The notes under the pieces were generated by a model that was not told the DNA's origin, made no database searches, and saw only the letters and a list, made by a program, of their open reading frames with translations. Below, piece by piece: positions 43,318 through 52,580 of a stretch of 64,000 nucleotides of DNA (the stretch's first letter is position 1; every line of letters starts with the position of its first letter). This stretch comes from Ralstonia wenshanensis. Its GTDB lineage: Bacteria; Pseudomonadota; Gammaproteobacteria; Burkholderiales; Burkholderiaceae. A program made the translations under genes and the position numbers. The DNA is taken from NCBI RefSeq assembly GCF_021173085.1, contig NZ_CP076412.1:1426001-1490000 (forward strand). The letters are read 5' to 3'.

Positions 43318-44616
43318 ATGACCTCCATGAAACTCGACTCCTACTGGAACGACTCGGTGCCCGCGCTAGCGCTGGACGCGCACGATCTGCCGGCGCAGGC
43401 AGACGTGGTGATTGTCGGCGGTGGTTTCACGGGGTTGTCAGCCGCGCTGGCGCTGGCCCGGCGCGGCGCCAGCGTGGTCGTGCTGGAAGCGGGCGAGAGG
43501 GTGGCGCCCGAGGCGTCGGGGCGTAACGGCGGCCACGTGAACAACGGCCTGGCAGTGGATTACGCCGACCTGGCCGCCAAGGTGGGCGTGGACCGCGCCC
43601 GCGCCTGGTATCACGCCTACGACGCCGCCGTGGATACGGTGGAGCGCATCGTGCGCGAGGAGGGCATCGCCTGCGACTTCCAGCGCAACGGTAAGCTCAA
43701 GCTCGCCACCAAGCTGTATCAGATGGACGCCCTGCAACGCAGTGCGGACCGGCTGATTGCGGATGGTGTGGATCGGGATGTCGAGATACTCGATGCTGCC
43801 CGCGTGCGCGCTGAAATCCAGAGCGAGCGCTTTCATGGCGGCCTGCTCTACAAGCGCAGCGGGCAGATGCACATGGGCCGCTTTGCGCAGGGCCTGGCCA
43901 TGGCGGCACAGCGTCAGGGTGCTCAAGTTCATACGCGCACGTGCGTGCAACGCGTCGAGCGTGTGCAAGGGCAGGTGCATCGTGTCCACACCACGCGCGG
44001 CACGGTGCTGGCCAAACAGGTGCTGCTGGCGACGGGCGCGTCGCGCCACGGCGGTTATGGCACGTTCGGCTGGCTGCGTCGGCGCATCGTCCCGATTGGC
44101 AGCTTTATCGTCACCACCGAACCGCTCGGTGCGGAGCGTGCGCACGCGTTGCTGGCAGCGCGCCGCACGTATGTGACGGTGGCGAATATTCACCATTACT
44201 TCCGCCTCACGCCAGACCACCGGTTGGTGTTTGGTGGCCGCGCACGCTTTGCGGTGTCGAGCCCGCAGCAGGATGCGATGAGCGGCGAGGTGCTCCGCGC
44301 CGGCCTGACGGAAACCTTCCCGCAGTTGCGCGATGTGCGCCTCGATTATTGCTGGGGCGGCCTTGTCGACATGACGCAAGATCGCCTGCCGCATGCGGGT
44401 GAACGTGACGGCCTGTTCTACTCCATGGGCTACAGCGGGCATGGCACGCAGATGTCCGTGCACATGGGCGAGCGCATGGCCGAAGTCATGGCCGGCGACG
44501 CTGCTGCCAACCCGTGGCGCGATCGCGCGTGGAGCGCCATTCCCGGTCACTTTGGTCCGCCGTGGTTTTTGCCCGCGGTCGGCATGTACTACCAGCTCAA
44601 AGACCGATTTGCCTGA
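43318..44616 (+). CDS. FAD-dependent oxidoreductase (PuuB/OrdL-like, gamma-glutamylputrescine oxidase family)
   Basis: A 432-residue DAO-family flavoprotein. The FAD motif VVIVGGGFTGLSAALALARR is near residue 28, followed by EASGRNGGHVNNGL, which matches the PuuB/OrdL group. The C-terminal FAD segment has YSMGYSGHGTQMSVHMG. It would oxidise an amine or N-modified amine to an aldehyde plus ammonia or amine and H2O2. ATG 43318 was chosen; a second Met lies three codons later. It is upstream of the ABC importer genes (gap 82 bp), likely co-transcribed. Confidence 0.88.
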   Translation: MTSMKLDSYWNDSVPALALDAHDLPAQADVVIVGGGFTGLSAALALARRGASVVVLEAGERVAPEASGRNGGHVNNGLAVDYADLAAKVGVDRARAWYHAYDAAVDTVERIVREEGIACDFQRNGKLKLATKLYQMDALQRSADRLIADGVDRDVEILDAARVRAEIQSERFHGGLLYKRSGQMHMGRFAQGLAMAAQRQGAQVHTRTCVQRVERVQGQVHRVHTTRGTVLAKQVLLATGASRHGGYGTFGWLRRRIVPIGSFIVTTEPLGAERAHALLAARRTYVTVANIHHYFRLTPDHRLVFGGRARFAVSSPQQDAMSGEVLRAGLTETFPQLRDVRLDYCWGGLVDMTQDRLPHAGERDGLFYSMGYSGHGTQMSVHMGERMAEVMAGDAAANPWRDRAWSAIPGHFGPPWFLPAVGMYYQLKDRFA

Positions 44617-44698
44617 GCGGCGCCGCAAACGCAGTCTTCCGCAGTATCCAACGATCGCAACGTATTCCAATCAGACCAGATCCATCAGGAGCCCCACC

Positions 44699-46318
44699 AT
44701 GAGCGACAGCCATAACGAGTTCGAGAACCTTGTCGGTCCCGCCGAAAGCCAGCGGGTGATGGCGTCGCTCAAGCGCGGTGCCTCGCGACGCGACGTGTTG
44801 AAGATGCTGATGGCCGGTGGCATGCAGGCCACGCTGGCCGGCAGCCTGGCGGGCACGGCCGTCAGCGCGTATGCGCAGACGCCGCGCCGTGGTGGACGCA
44901 TCCGCGTGGCGGCGGCCACCGCAGCAGCGACCGACACGCTCGACCCGGCCAAGCAGTCGAACCAGAACGACTACGTGCGCTGCAACATGGTCTACAACGG
45001 CCTGTTCGTGCTGGACGGCAGCCTCACGCCGCGCCCTGCGCTGGCCGAGTCGTACCACACGGCCGATGCCAAGACCTGGGTGCTGACGCTGCGCAAGGGT
45101 GTGACCTTCCACGATGGCAAGGCCCTGTCCCCCGCAGACGTGGTGTATTCCGTCATGCGCCACAAGGATCCGGCCACTGCCTCGAAGGCCAAGGTGCTGG
45201 CCGACCAGATCGAGAGCGTCAAGGCGACCGGGCCGAACGAGGTGACGGTGGTGCTGACCGCTCCGAACGCCGACTTGCCCGTGATCCTCGGCACCTTCCA
45301 CTTCCATATCGTCAAGGACGGCACGACCGATTTCAGCGGCGGCATCGGCACCGGCCCGTACAAGATCAAGGAGTTCAAGCCTGGCGTGCGCACCGTCGTC
45401 GTGCGCAACGACGGGTACTGGAAACCGGGCAAGCCGTATCTGGACGAGATCGAGTTCGTCGGCATCGGCGATGAAAGCGCGCGCGTCAATGCGCTGCTCT
45501 CGGGCGGGATGGACCTGGTGGCGTCCGTCAACCCGCGTGCCGTGGCACGCGTCAAGAGCACGCCAGGCTACGCCATCTTCACGACGCAATCGGGCCAGTA
45601 CTCTGACCTGATCATGCGCAAGGATATGGGCCCGGGCGCGAACCCCGATTTCGTGATGGCGATGAAGTACCTGTTCGACCGCGAACAGATGAAGAAGACC
45701 ATCGCGCTGGATTACGCGGTGCTCGGCAACGACCAGCCGATCGACCCGACCAACCGCTTTTATTTCAAGGAACTGCCGCAGCGCGCGTTCGATATCGACA
45801 AGGCGAAATTCCACCTGCAGAAGTCGGGCGTGACGGGCAAGATTCCCGTGGTGGCCTCGCCGGCGGCGCAGTATTCGGTGGAGATTGCACTGGTGCTGCA
45901 GCAGACCGCACAGCGCATCGGCCTGGACCTCGACGTCAAGCGCATGCCTGCCGACGGCTACTGGTCCAACCACTGGCTGAGCAGCCCGGTCGGTTTCGGC
46001 AACGTCAACCCGCGCCCGAGCGCCGACACGATCCTCACGCAGTTCTTCAAATCCGACGCGGCCTGGAATGAATCGCGCTGGAAAAGCCCGAAGTTCGACC
46101 AGTTGCTCGTCGCCGCCCGCGCCGAGACGGATGTCGCCAAGCGCAAGCAGATGTACGCCGATATGCAGACCATGATCCACGGGGAAGCGGGCATCGGCAT
46201 TCCGCTGTTCCTGGCCAGCATCGATGGGCACACGACCAAGCTCAAGGGCCTGGCCCCGATCCCGCTGGGTGGACTGATGGGCTACTCGTTTGCCGAGAAC
46301 GTCTGGCTTGAAGCCTGA
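44699..46318 (+). CDS. ABC importer substrate-binding protein (SBP_bac_5), twin-arginine signal
   Basis: A 539-residue peptide/opine-type binding protein. The N-terminal signal has GASRRDVLKMLMAGG (R30-R31), a Tat-type motif, and is cleaved near AYAQT. The mature part shows DPAKQSNQNDYVRCNMVYNG, ALAESYHTADAKTWVLTLRK, and GVTFHDGKALSPADVVYS, all typical of DppA/OppA-like family 5 proteins. ATG 44699 follows CAGGAG. The gene precedes two permease genes and a fused ATPase gene, giving a complete importer. The ligand is probably an amino-acid derivative or small peptide; not fixed. Confidence 0.92.
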   Translation: MSDSHNEFENLVGPAESQRVMASLKRGASRRDVLKMLMAGGMQATLAGSLAGTAVSAYAQTPRRGGRIRVAAATAAATDTLDPAKQSNQNDYVRCNMVYNGLFVLDGSLTPRPALAESYHTADAKTWVLTLRKGVTFHDGKALSPADVVYSVMRHKDPATASKAKVLADQIESVKATGPNEVTVVLTAPNADLPVILGTFHFHIVKDGTTDFSGGIGTGPYKIKEFKPGVRTVVVRNDGYWKPGKPYLDEIEFVGIGDESARVNALLSGGMDLVASVNPRAVARVKSTPGYAIFTTQSGQYSDLIMRKDMGPGANPDFVMAMKYLFDREQMKKTIALDYAVLGNDQPIDPTNRFYFKELPQRAFDIDKAKFHLQKSGVTGKIPVVASPAAQYSVEIALVLQQTAQRIGLDLDVKRMPADGYWSNHWLSSPVGFGNVNPRPSADTILTQFFKSDAAWNESRWKSPKFDQLLVAARAETDVAKRKQMYADMQTMIHGEAGIGIPLFLASIDGHTTKLKGLAPIPLGGLMGYSFAENVWLEA

Positions 46319-46363
46319 CGGTGCGATGGTGGCGTTCTTGCCGAAGGTGATGAAGGGGCTGTC

Positions 46364-47320
46364 ATGAATCGAGTCATCCTTAAGCTGCTGGTGCGGCGCG
46401 TGGCGCTGGCGCTGCTGTCGTTGCTGGCGGTGTCGGTCATCGTGTTCTCGATCACCGCTGTGCTGCCCGGCGACGCCGCGCAAGAACAGTTGGGGCAGGA
46501 CGCCACGCCCGAAGCCCTGGCCGCGCTGCGTGCGCAGATGGGCCTGAACGTGCCGGCGCCGCAGCGCTATGTGCACTGGCTGGCCGGCATTGCGCGCGGC
46601 GACCTCGGGCAATCGACCACCACGCAGATGCCGGTGGCCGAACTCGTGGCAAGCCGATTGCCAAACTCGCTCCTGCTGGCGGCGGTGACGGCGCTGTTCT
46701 CGGTGCCGATTGCGCTCAGCCTTGGTGTTGCTTCGGCCGTCTGGCGCGGCTCATGGTTCGACAGGGTGGCCTCCACGGCATCCGTGGCCGTGGTGTCGGT
46801 GCCGGAGTTTCTGGTGGCGACGCTGGCGGTGCTGGTGTTTGCCGTCAAGCTGCGCTGGCTGCCCGCGCTGTCGTACGTCAACGACATCGAATCGCTGGGC
46901 CACATGCTGAAGGCGTTTGCCATGCCGGTGCTCAGCCTGTGCTGCGTGATCGTCGCGCAGATGATGCGGATGAGCCGCGCCGCCGTCATCGACCAGCTCG
47001 AAGCGCCGTACATCGAAATGGTGCGTCTGAAAGGCGCCTCGCCGATGCGCGTGGTGCTTGCGCATGCGCTGCCCAATGCCGTGGGGCCGATCGCCAATGC
47101 GGTGGCGCTGTCGCTGTCGTACCTTCTGGGCGGCGTGATCATCATCGAGACGATCTTCAACTATCCCGGCATCGCCAAGCTGATGGTGGATGGCGTATCG
47201 CAGCGTGACATGCCGCTCGTGCAGGCCTGCGCCATGATTTTCTGCGCGGGCTACCTGCTGCTCGTGACCGCGGCCGATGTGCTTGGCATTGTTGCCAACC
47301 CGCGTCTGCGCCACCGTTGA
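46364..47320 (+). CDS. ABC importer permease, DppB type
   Basis: A 318-residue inner-membrane permease with six helices. The N-terminal TM (LLSLLAVSVIVFSITAVLPG) and motif GDAAQEQLGQDATPEALAALRAQMGL are standard for DppB/OppB. The coupling helix lies in MSRAAVIDQLEAPYIEMVRLKGAS, and the C-terminus has IIIETIFNYPGIAKLMVDGV. It pairs with the DppC-type permease encoded next. Confidence 0.93.
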   Translation: MNRVILKLLVRRVALALLSLLAVSVIVFSITAVLPGDAAQEQLGQDATPEALAALRAQMGLNVPAPQRYVHWLAGIARGDLGQSTTTQMPVAELVASRLPNSLLLAAVTALFSVPIALSLGVASAVWRGSWFDRVASTASVAVVSVPEFLVATLAVLVFAVKLRWLPALSYVNDIESLGHMLKAFAMPVLSLCCVIVAQMMRMSRAAVIDQLEAPYIEMVRLKGASPMRVVLAHALPNAVGPIANAVALSLSYLLGGVIIIETIFNYPGIAKLMVDGVSQRDMPLVQACAMIFCAGYLLLVTAADVLGIVANPRLRHR

Positions 47321-47330
47321 TGCTGATCCT

Positions 47331-48263
47331 ATGAACAAGAGCCTGACGATGGAAACCACGCCAACTTCCCCTACGTTGCCGGCCGGCACGCCACCCGCGC
47401 CGCCCGCACCGCGCCACCCCATACGGCGCCTGCTGAGCAGCTTCGGTGTCACGGGCCTCATCGGCCTGGCCGTGCTGGTGTTCTGGGTGCTGGCGGCGCT
47501 GGTCGGCCCCGCGCTGCTGCCCGCACATCTGATTACCAGCGGCGATGGCAACGGTGACGTCTTCGGCCCCATGAGCGCGGCCCACTGGTTCGGCACCGAT
47601 TACCTCGGCCGCGACATGTTCGTCCGCGTGGTGGAAGGCGCGCGCTACACCGTGGGCGTGGCCCTCGTGGCCACCGTGCTGGCCAGCGGCACGGGCACGG
47701 TGCTGGCGCTGTTTGCCGCTGCCATGGGTGGTCTGGTCGACGCCACGTTGAGCCGCGTGCTCGATACGCTCACGGCCATCCCGAGCAAGATGTTCGCGTT
47801 GCTCATGGTGGCCGGCTTCGGTTCTTCGGTGACGATGCTGGTGGTGACTGCCGCCATCATCTACGTGCCTGGCGCGTATCGCATTGCGCGCTCCCTGGCA
47901 GTCAACATCAACGCGCTCGACTACGTGACCGTGGCGCGCACACGCGGCGAGGGCACGCTGTACATCATGCTGCGCGAGATCCTGCCCAACATCCTCGGGC
48001 CCATGCTGGCCGATCTGGGCCTGCGCTTCGTGTACGTCGTGCTGCTGCTGGCGAGCCTCAGCTTCCTGGGCCTCGGCATTCAGCCACCGTCGGCCGACTG
48101 GGGTTCGCTGGTGCGCGAGAACATCGGCGCGCTGCCGGATGCGGGCGCTTCGGTCATCGTGCCGGCGCTGGCCATTGCGAGCCTGACCATCGCGGTCAAC
48201 ATCGTCATCGACAACCTGCCGGGCCGAGGTCGTTCTCGGGCCCGCGAACGCGGAGGGCGTTGA
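47331..48263 (+). CDS. ABC importer permease, DppC type
   Basis: A 310-residue permease. After an N-terminal Pro-rich cytoplasmic tail (about residues 8-34), TM1 follows, then HWFGTDYLGRDMFVRVVEGARYT, a DppC hallmark. The coupling loop has YVTVARTRGEGTLYIMLREILPN and the C-terminus SLSFLGLGIQPPSADWGSLVRE. ATG 47331 is used; ATG 47349 would drop six residues. It forms the heterodimeric channel with the preceding gene product. Confidence 0.92.
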   Translation: MNKSLTMETTPTSPTLPAGTPPAPPAPRHPIRRLLSSFGVTGLIGLAVLVFWVLAALVGPALLPAHLITSGDGNGDVFGPMSAAHWFGTDYLGRDMFVRVVEGARYTVGVALVATVLASGTGTVLALFAAAMGGLVDATLSRVLDTLTAIPSKMFALLMVAGFGSSVTMLVVTAAIIYVPGAYRIARSLAVNINALDYVTVARTRGEGTLYIMLREILPNILGPMLADLGLRFVYVVLLLASLSFLGLGIQPPSADWGSLVRENIGALPDAGASVIVPALAIASLTIAVNIVIDNLPGRGRSRARERGGR

Positions 48264-48265
48264 AC

Positions 48266-49903
48266 ATGGGTGCGTCCGTCGTCGTAGAAGGCCTGCGCAT
48301 TACCGCAGGCGAACAGACTCTCGTAGACAACCTCAGCTTTGCCATCCAGCCCGGCGAAGTGCTGGCGCTGATTGGCGAGTCGGGCTCCGGCAAGACCACC
48401 ACCGCACTGGCGCTGATGGGCTATGCGCGCCGCGGCTGTGAGATCGCATCGGGCAGCATCCGCATTGGCGATATCGACGTGCTGCACCTGCCGCCCGCAG
48501 ATCAACGCGCGCTGCGCGGGCGCACCGTGGCCTACATCGCGCAGAGCGCAGCGGCGTCGTTCAACCCGTCGCGCACGATCCTGGATCAGGTGGTGGAGCC
48601 TGCGCGCATTCACCGTACGATGTCGCGGGCAGAAGCTGAGGCCAAAGCCGTGGAGTTGTTCCGCGAACTGGCGCTGCCCAATCCCGAAACCATTGGCGAG
48701 CGGTATCCGCATCAGGTGTCGGGCGGCCAGTTGCAACGGCTCATGGCTGCCATGGCGCTGATCATCGATCCGGATCTGGTGATCCTGGACGAACCGACCA
48801 CCGCGCTGGACGTGACCACGCAGATCGAGGTGCTCCGTGCGTTCCGCCGCGTGGTGCGCGAGCGCCGCGCTACCGCCGTCTACGTGAGCCATGACCTGGC
48901 CGTGGTGGCGCAGATGGCCGATCACATCCTGGTGCTGCGCGGCGGCCAGATGCAGGAGATCAACCCCACCGCGCACATCCTCGCCACGCCTGATCATGAC
49001 TACACCAAGAGCCTGCTGGCGGCGGCGCGGCCAACCGCGCGCCCAGCGGAGCACTGCCTGGGCGAGGGCGAACTGCTGCTCGATGTGCAGGGGTTGGGCG
49101 CCGGCTACGGGGCGGTGGATGCCAAGGGCCAGCCCGCCACGCGCATCCTCGACGACATCAACTTCAAGCTCTATCGCGGGCAGGCCATCGGCGTGATCGG
49201 TGAATCCGGCTCGGGCAAGACCACGCTGGCCCGCGCCATTGCGGGATTGATTGCGCCGTGCGAGGGCAGCATGACGTTCCACGGCAAGGCGCTCGAACCA
49301 CTGCTTGCAAAACGTTCGCCCGACGCGCTGCGCCGCATCCAGATCGTCTTCCAGATGGCCGACACGGCGCTCAACCCGTCGCACACCATCGAGCGCATTC
49401 TGGCGAGGCCCCTGCAGTTCTATAAGGGGTTGAAGGGCGAAGCATTGCAGCGGCGGATTCGCGAGCTGCTCGATCTGGTGCGCTTGCCGCACAGTGTGGC
49501 TCAACGCTTGCCGGGCGGGCTCTCGGGCGGACAGAAGCAGCGCGTGAACCTGGCGCGTGCCCTGGCTGCCGAGCCTGACCTGATCCTCTGCGACGAGGTG
49601 ACTTCCGCGCTCGACACCGTGGTCGGCGCCGCCGTGCTCAACCTCATGGCCGACCTGCGGCGCGATCTGGGCGTGTCGTACCTCTTCATCAGCCACGATC
49701 TGCACACGGTGCGCGCGGTGTGCGACGAGATCGTCGTCATGCAGCACGGCCGCAAGCTCACGCAGGTGGCGCGTGCCGATTTCGATCGCGGCCCGCACCA
49801 TCCGTACTACGAACAACTTGCCAACTCGGTGCCCGAACTGCGCCAGGGCTGGCTTGACGAGCGTGACCGCGCGATAGCCCCTGCCGCGGCGGTCTCCATC
49901 TAA
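48266..49903 (+). CDS. ABC importer ATPase, fused DppD-DppF type
   Basis: A 545-residue protein carrying two complete ABC domains in one chain. Domain 1 has Walker A GESGSGKT (37-44), signature HQVSGGQLQRL, Walker B LVILDEPTTALD and the H-loop YVSHDLAVV. Domain 2 has Walker A at 312-319, signature LSGGQKQRVNLARAL, Walker B LILCDEVTSALD and the H-loop FISHDLHTV. Most Dpp/Opp systems have two separate genes; fused forms occur in nickel/peptide and glutathione (GsiA) importers. ATG 48266 follows GGAGGG. It completes the importer. Confidence 0.93.
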   Translation: MGASVVVEGLRITAGEQTLVDNLSFAIQPGEVLALIGESGSGKTTTALALMGYARRGCEIASGSIRIGDIDVLHLPPADQRALRGRTVAYIAQSAAASFNPSRTILDQVVEPARIHRTMSRAEAEAKAVELFRELALPNPETIGERYPHQVSGGQLQRLMAAMALIIDPDLVILDEPTTALDVTTQIEVLRAFRRVVRERRATAVYVSHDLAVVAQMADHILVLRGGQMQEINPTAHILATPDHDYTKSLLAAARPTARPAEHCLGEGELLLDVQGLGAGYGAVDAKGQPATRILDDINFKLYRGQAIGVIGESGSGKTTLARAIAGLIAPCEGSMTFHGKALEPLLAKRSPDALRRIQIVFQMADTALNPSHTIERILARPLQFYKGLKGEALQRRIRELLDLVRLPHSVAQRLPGGLSGGQKQRVNLARALAAEPDLILCDEVTSALDTVVGAAVLNLMADLRRDLGVSYLFISHDLHTVRAVCDEIVVMQHGRKLTQVARADFDRGPHHPYYEQLANSVPELRQGWLDERDRAIAPAAAVSI

Positions 49904-49923
49904 CAGAGAAAAAAAGGAACGAC

Positions 49924-51012
49924 ATGATTCCCGCATTCCGCATCGCGATCATTCCCGGAGACGGCATCGGCCGCGAGGTCATGCCCGAAGGCCTGCGCGT
50001 CATCCAGGCGGCGGCCGAGCGCTTTGGCTTTGAGCTTGAGTGCCACACCATCGATTGGGCCAACTGCGACTACTACCAGCAGCACGGCCAGATGATGCCC
50101 GACGACTGGAAGGCGCAACTGAAAGGCATGGACGCGATTTTCTTTGGCGCAGTCGGCTGGCCGGCGACCGTGCCCGATCACGTCTCGCTGTGGGGCTCGC
50201 TGCTCAAGTTCCGCCGCGAGTTCGACCAATACATCAACCTGCGCCCGGTGCGTTTGTTTGAAGGCGTGCCGTGCCCGCTCGCCAATCGCAAACCTGGCGA
50301 CATCGACTACTACGTCGTGCGCGAAAACACCGAAGGCGAATACACATCGCTCGGCGGCATCATGTACGAAGGCACCGACCGCGAGATCGTGATCCAGGAG
50401 TCGGTCTATTCGCGCAAGGGCGCAGAACGGCTGCTCAAGTTCGCGTTCGACCTTGCACAAAGCCGCCCGCGCAAGCACGTGACGCTCGCCACCAAGAGCA
50501 ACGGCATCGCCATCAGCATGCCGTGGTGGGACAAGCGCGCGGATGAAGTCGCGCAAAACTATCCCGAGGTCACGCTCGACAAGCAGCACATCGACATCCT
50601 GACCGCGCGCTTCGTGCTGCAGCCGGGCCGCTTCGATGTGGTAGCCGCCACCAACCTGTTCGGCGACATCCTGTCCGATCTTGGCCCCGCAACGACGGGC
50701 ACGATCGGCCTGGCCCCTTCTGCCAACCTGAATCCCGATCGCACGTTCCCGTCGCTCTTTGAACCGGTGCACGGCTCGGCGCCGGACATTTACGGCAAGA
50801 ACATCGCCAACCCGATCGCGATGATCTGGTCGGGCGCGTTGATGCTGGATTTTCTGACGCAAGGGCAGGGCGCAGGGCGGGCGGCGCACGACGCCATCGT
50901 CGCGGCCATCGAAGCCGTGCTCAAGGACGGCCCGCGCACGCCTGACCTGGGCGGCACCGCCAACACCACGCAGGTGGGCGAGGCGATTGCCGCGCACGTT
51001 GCGGGCGCCTGA
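49924..51012 (+). CDS. ttuC: Tartrate dehydrogenase/decarboxylase-family enzyme (isocitrate/isopropylmalate DH fold)
   Basis: A 362-residue beta-decarboxylating dehydrogenase. IIPGDGIGREVMPEG starts the fold. GSLLKFRREFDQYINLRPVR carries substrate Args. YYVVRENTEGEYTSLGG and DILTARFVLQPGRFDVVAATNLFGDILSDLGPA supply the metal-binding Asp cluster, and EPVHGSAPDIYGKNIANP is the NAD-binding region. AAGGA precedes ATG 49924. TtuC-type enzymes act on tartrate or D-malate; related ones serve various catabolic routes. It is 20 bp after the ABC ATPase and 28 bp before the SSADH gene, so probably one operon. Confidence 0.88.
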   Translation: MIPAFRIAIIPGDGIGREVMPEGLRVIQAAAERFGFELECHTIDWANCDYYQQHGQMMPDDWKAQLKGMDAIFFGAVGWPATVPDHVSLWGSLLKFRREFDQYINLRPVRLFEGVPCPLANRKPGDIDYYVVRENTEGEYTSLGGIMYEGTDREIVIQESVYSRKGAERLLKFAFDLAQSRPRKHVTLATKSNGIAISMPWWDKRADEVAQNYPEVTLDKQHIDILTARFVLQPGRFDVVAATNLFGDILSDLGPATTGTIGLAPSANLNPDRTFPSLFEPVHGSAPDIYGKNIANPIAMIWSGALMLDFLTQGQGAGRAAHDAIVAAIEAVLKDGPRTPDLGGTANTTQVGEAIAAHVAGA

Positions 51013-51040
51013 TTTTTCATTTGCTGTGGACCAAAAGACG

Positions 51041-52510
51041 ATGTCTCTCTCACTCGAACGCGCGGACTTGATCCGCAGCGGCAACTACATTTCCGGCGAA
51101 TGGCTGAGCGCAACCGGGCCGCTGCTGGACGTGACAAATCCTGCCACTGGCGACCTCATCACACGCGTGCCCGACTCCGGCGCGGATGAGGCACGCGTTG
51201 CCCTTGACGCCGCGCATGCCGCCTTCCCGGCGTGGCGCAAGGTGCCCGCCAAGCAGCGCGCGCAGATCATCAAACGCTGGAACGATCTCGTGCTGGCGCA
51301 TCAGGATGATCTCGGCAAGCTGATCTCGCTGGAGCAGGGCAAGCCGCTTGCCGAAGGCAAGGGCGAGGTGGCCTACGCCGCGAGCTACATCGAATGGTTT
51401 GGCGAACAAGCCACGCGCATGAACGGCGAGGTCATACCCGCGCCCGTGCCGGGCCGGCGCATGTTTGCACTCAAGGAGCCGGTGGGCGTGGTGGCGGCCA
51501 TCACGCCGTGGAACTTCCCGGCGGCGATGATCGCGCGCAAGATCGCCCCGGCGCTCGCGGTGGGCTGCACCGTCGTTTGCAAGCCTGCCGAAGACACGCC
51601 GCTGACCTCGCTCGCCCTCGTGCGTCTGGCACAGGAAGCCGGCGTGCCGGCGGGCGTGCTGAATATCGTGACCGCCTCGCGCGAGCGGACGCCAGAGGTT
51701 GTGGACGTTTGGCTGGACGATGCCCGTGTGCGCAAGATCACCTTCACGGGCTCCACGCCGGTCGGCAAGCATCTGGCGCGCCGCAGCGCCGACACGCTCA
51801 AGAAGCTCTCGCTCGAACTCGGCGGCAATGCGCCCTTTATCGTGTTCGAAGATGCTGACATCGATGCCGCCGTGGATGGCTTCATGGCAGCTAAATTTCG
51901 CAACGGCGGGCAGACCTGTGTGTGCCCGAACCGCGTGTTCGTGCACGACGCGGTGCACGATGCATTTGCCGCCAAGTTGGCCGCACGCGTGGCTGCACTC
52001 AAGGTCGGACCGGCCAGCGACCCCGCTTCGCAAATCGGCCCGATGATCAACGCGCGCGCGGTCGAGAAGATTGACCGGCACGTGCAGGACGCCATCGCCA
52101 AGGGCGCCAAGGTGTTGACTGGCGGTGCGCGCCTGACCCAGCTCGGCGCCAATTACTACGCACCCACGGTGCTGATCAACGCCGACGCCACCATGGCCTG
52201 CGCGTGCGAAGAAACTTTCGGCCCCGTCGCGCCGCTCACGCGTTTCACCACCGAAGAGGACGTGATTGCCGCCGCCAACGACACGCCGTTTGGCTTGGCC
52301 GCTTACTTCTACAGCCAGGACGTGCGTCGCATCTGGCGCGTGGCCGAAGCGCTGGAGACCGGCATTGTCGGCATCAATGAAGGTGCGCTGGCAGCCGAGG
52401 CCGCGCCGTTTGGCGGCGTGAAGGAATCCGGCTACGGCCGGGAAGGCTCCGTCCACGGGTTGGACGACTACCTTCACACCAAGTACGTTTGCCAGGGCCA
52501 GCTCGACTGA
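51041..52510 (+). CDS. gabD: NAD(P)-dependent succinate-semialdehyde dehydrogenase type ALDH
   Basis: A 489-residue ALDH closest to GabD. RSGNYISGEW begins the protein, then GEVIPAPVPGRRMFALKEPVG, AITPWNFPAAMIARKIAPALAVGC, and FTGSTPVGKHLARRSAD. The active-site Glu is in LELGGNAPFIVF, the catalytic Cys in NGGQTCVCPNRV, and EETFGPVAPLTRF and PFGGVKESGYGREGS follow. The GRRxxAxKEPVGV segment is characteristic of SSADH. ATG 51041 is chosen. It feeds semialdehydes from the deamination steps into the TCA cycle as succinate or a homologous diacid. Substrate is likely but untested. Confidence 0.9.
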   Translation: MSLSLERADLIRSGNYISGEWLSATGPLLDVTNPATGDLITRVPDSGADEARVALDAAHAAFPAWRKVPAKQRAQIIKRWNDLVLAHQDDLGKLISLEQGKPLAEGKGEVAYAASYIEWFGEQATRMNGEVIPAPVPGRRMFALKEPVGVVAAITPWNFPAAMIARKIAPALAVGCTVVCKPAEDTPLTSLALVRLAQEAGVPAGVLNIVTASRERTPEVVDVWLDDARVRKITFTGSTPVGKHLARRSADTLKKLSLELGGNAPFIVFEDADIDAAVDGFMAAKFRNGGQTCVCPNRVFVHDAVHDAFAAKLAARVAALKVGPASDPASQIGPMINARAVEKIDRHVQDAIAKGAKVLTGGARLTQLGANYYAPTVLINADATMACACEETFGPVAPLTRFTTEEDVIAAANDTPFGLAAYFYSQDVRRIWRVAEALETGIVGINEGALAAEAAPFGGVKESGYGREGSVHGLDDYLHTKYVCQGQLD

Positions 52511-52580
52511 CGGGGCGCGTTGCAGGGTGGCACGATTGACGGTACGGTCACGCGTATCCCAATCGTGTTCCGGAGGCCCC

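Noticed and set aside
44597-46612. A 671-codon antisense frame over the ABC binding protein and permease
   Set aside because: It spans two real genes and their gap, with His/Arg/Ala-rich composition typical of a shadow.
48080-49936. A 618-codon antisense frame over the fused ATPase
   Set aside because: The plus-strand ABC motifs are complete; the antisense product has no recognisable domain.
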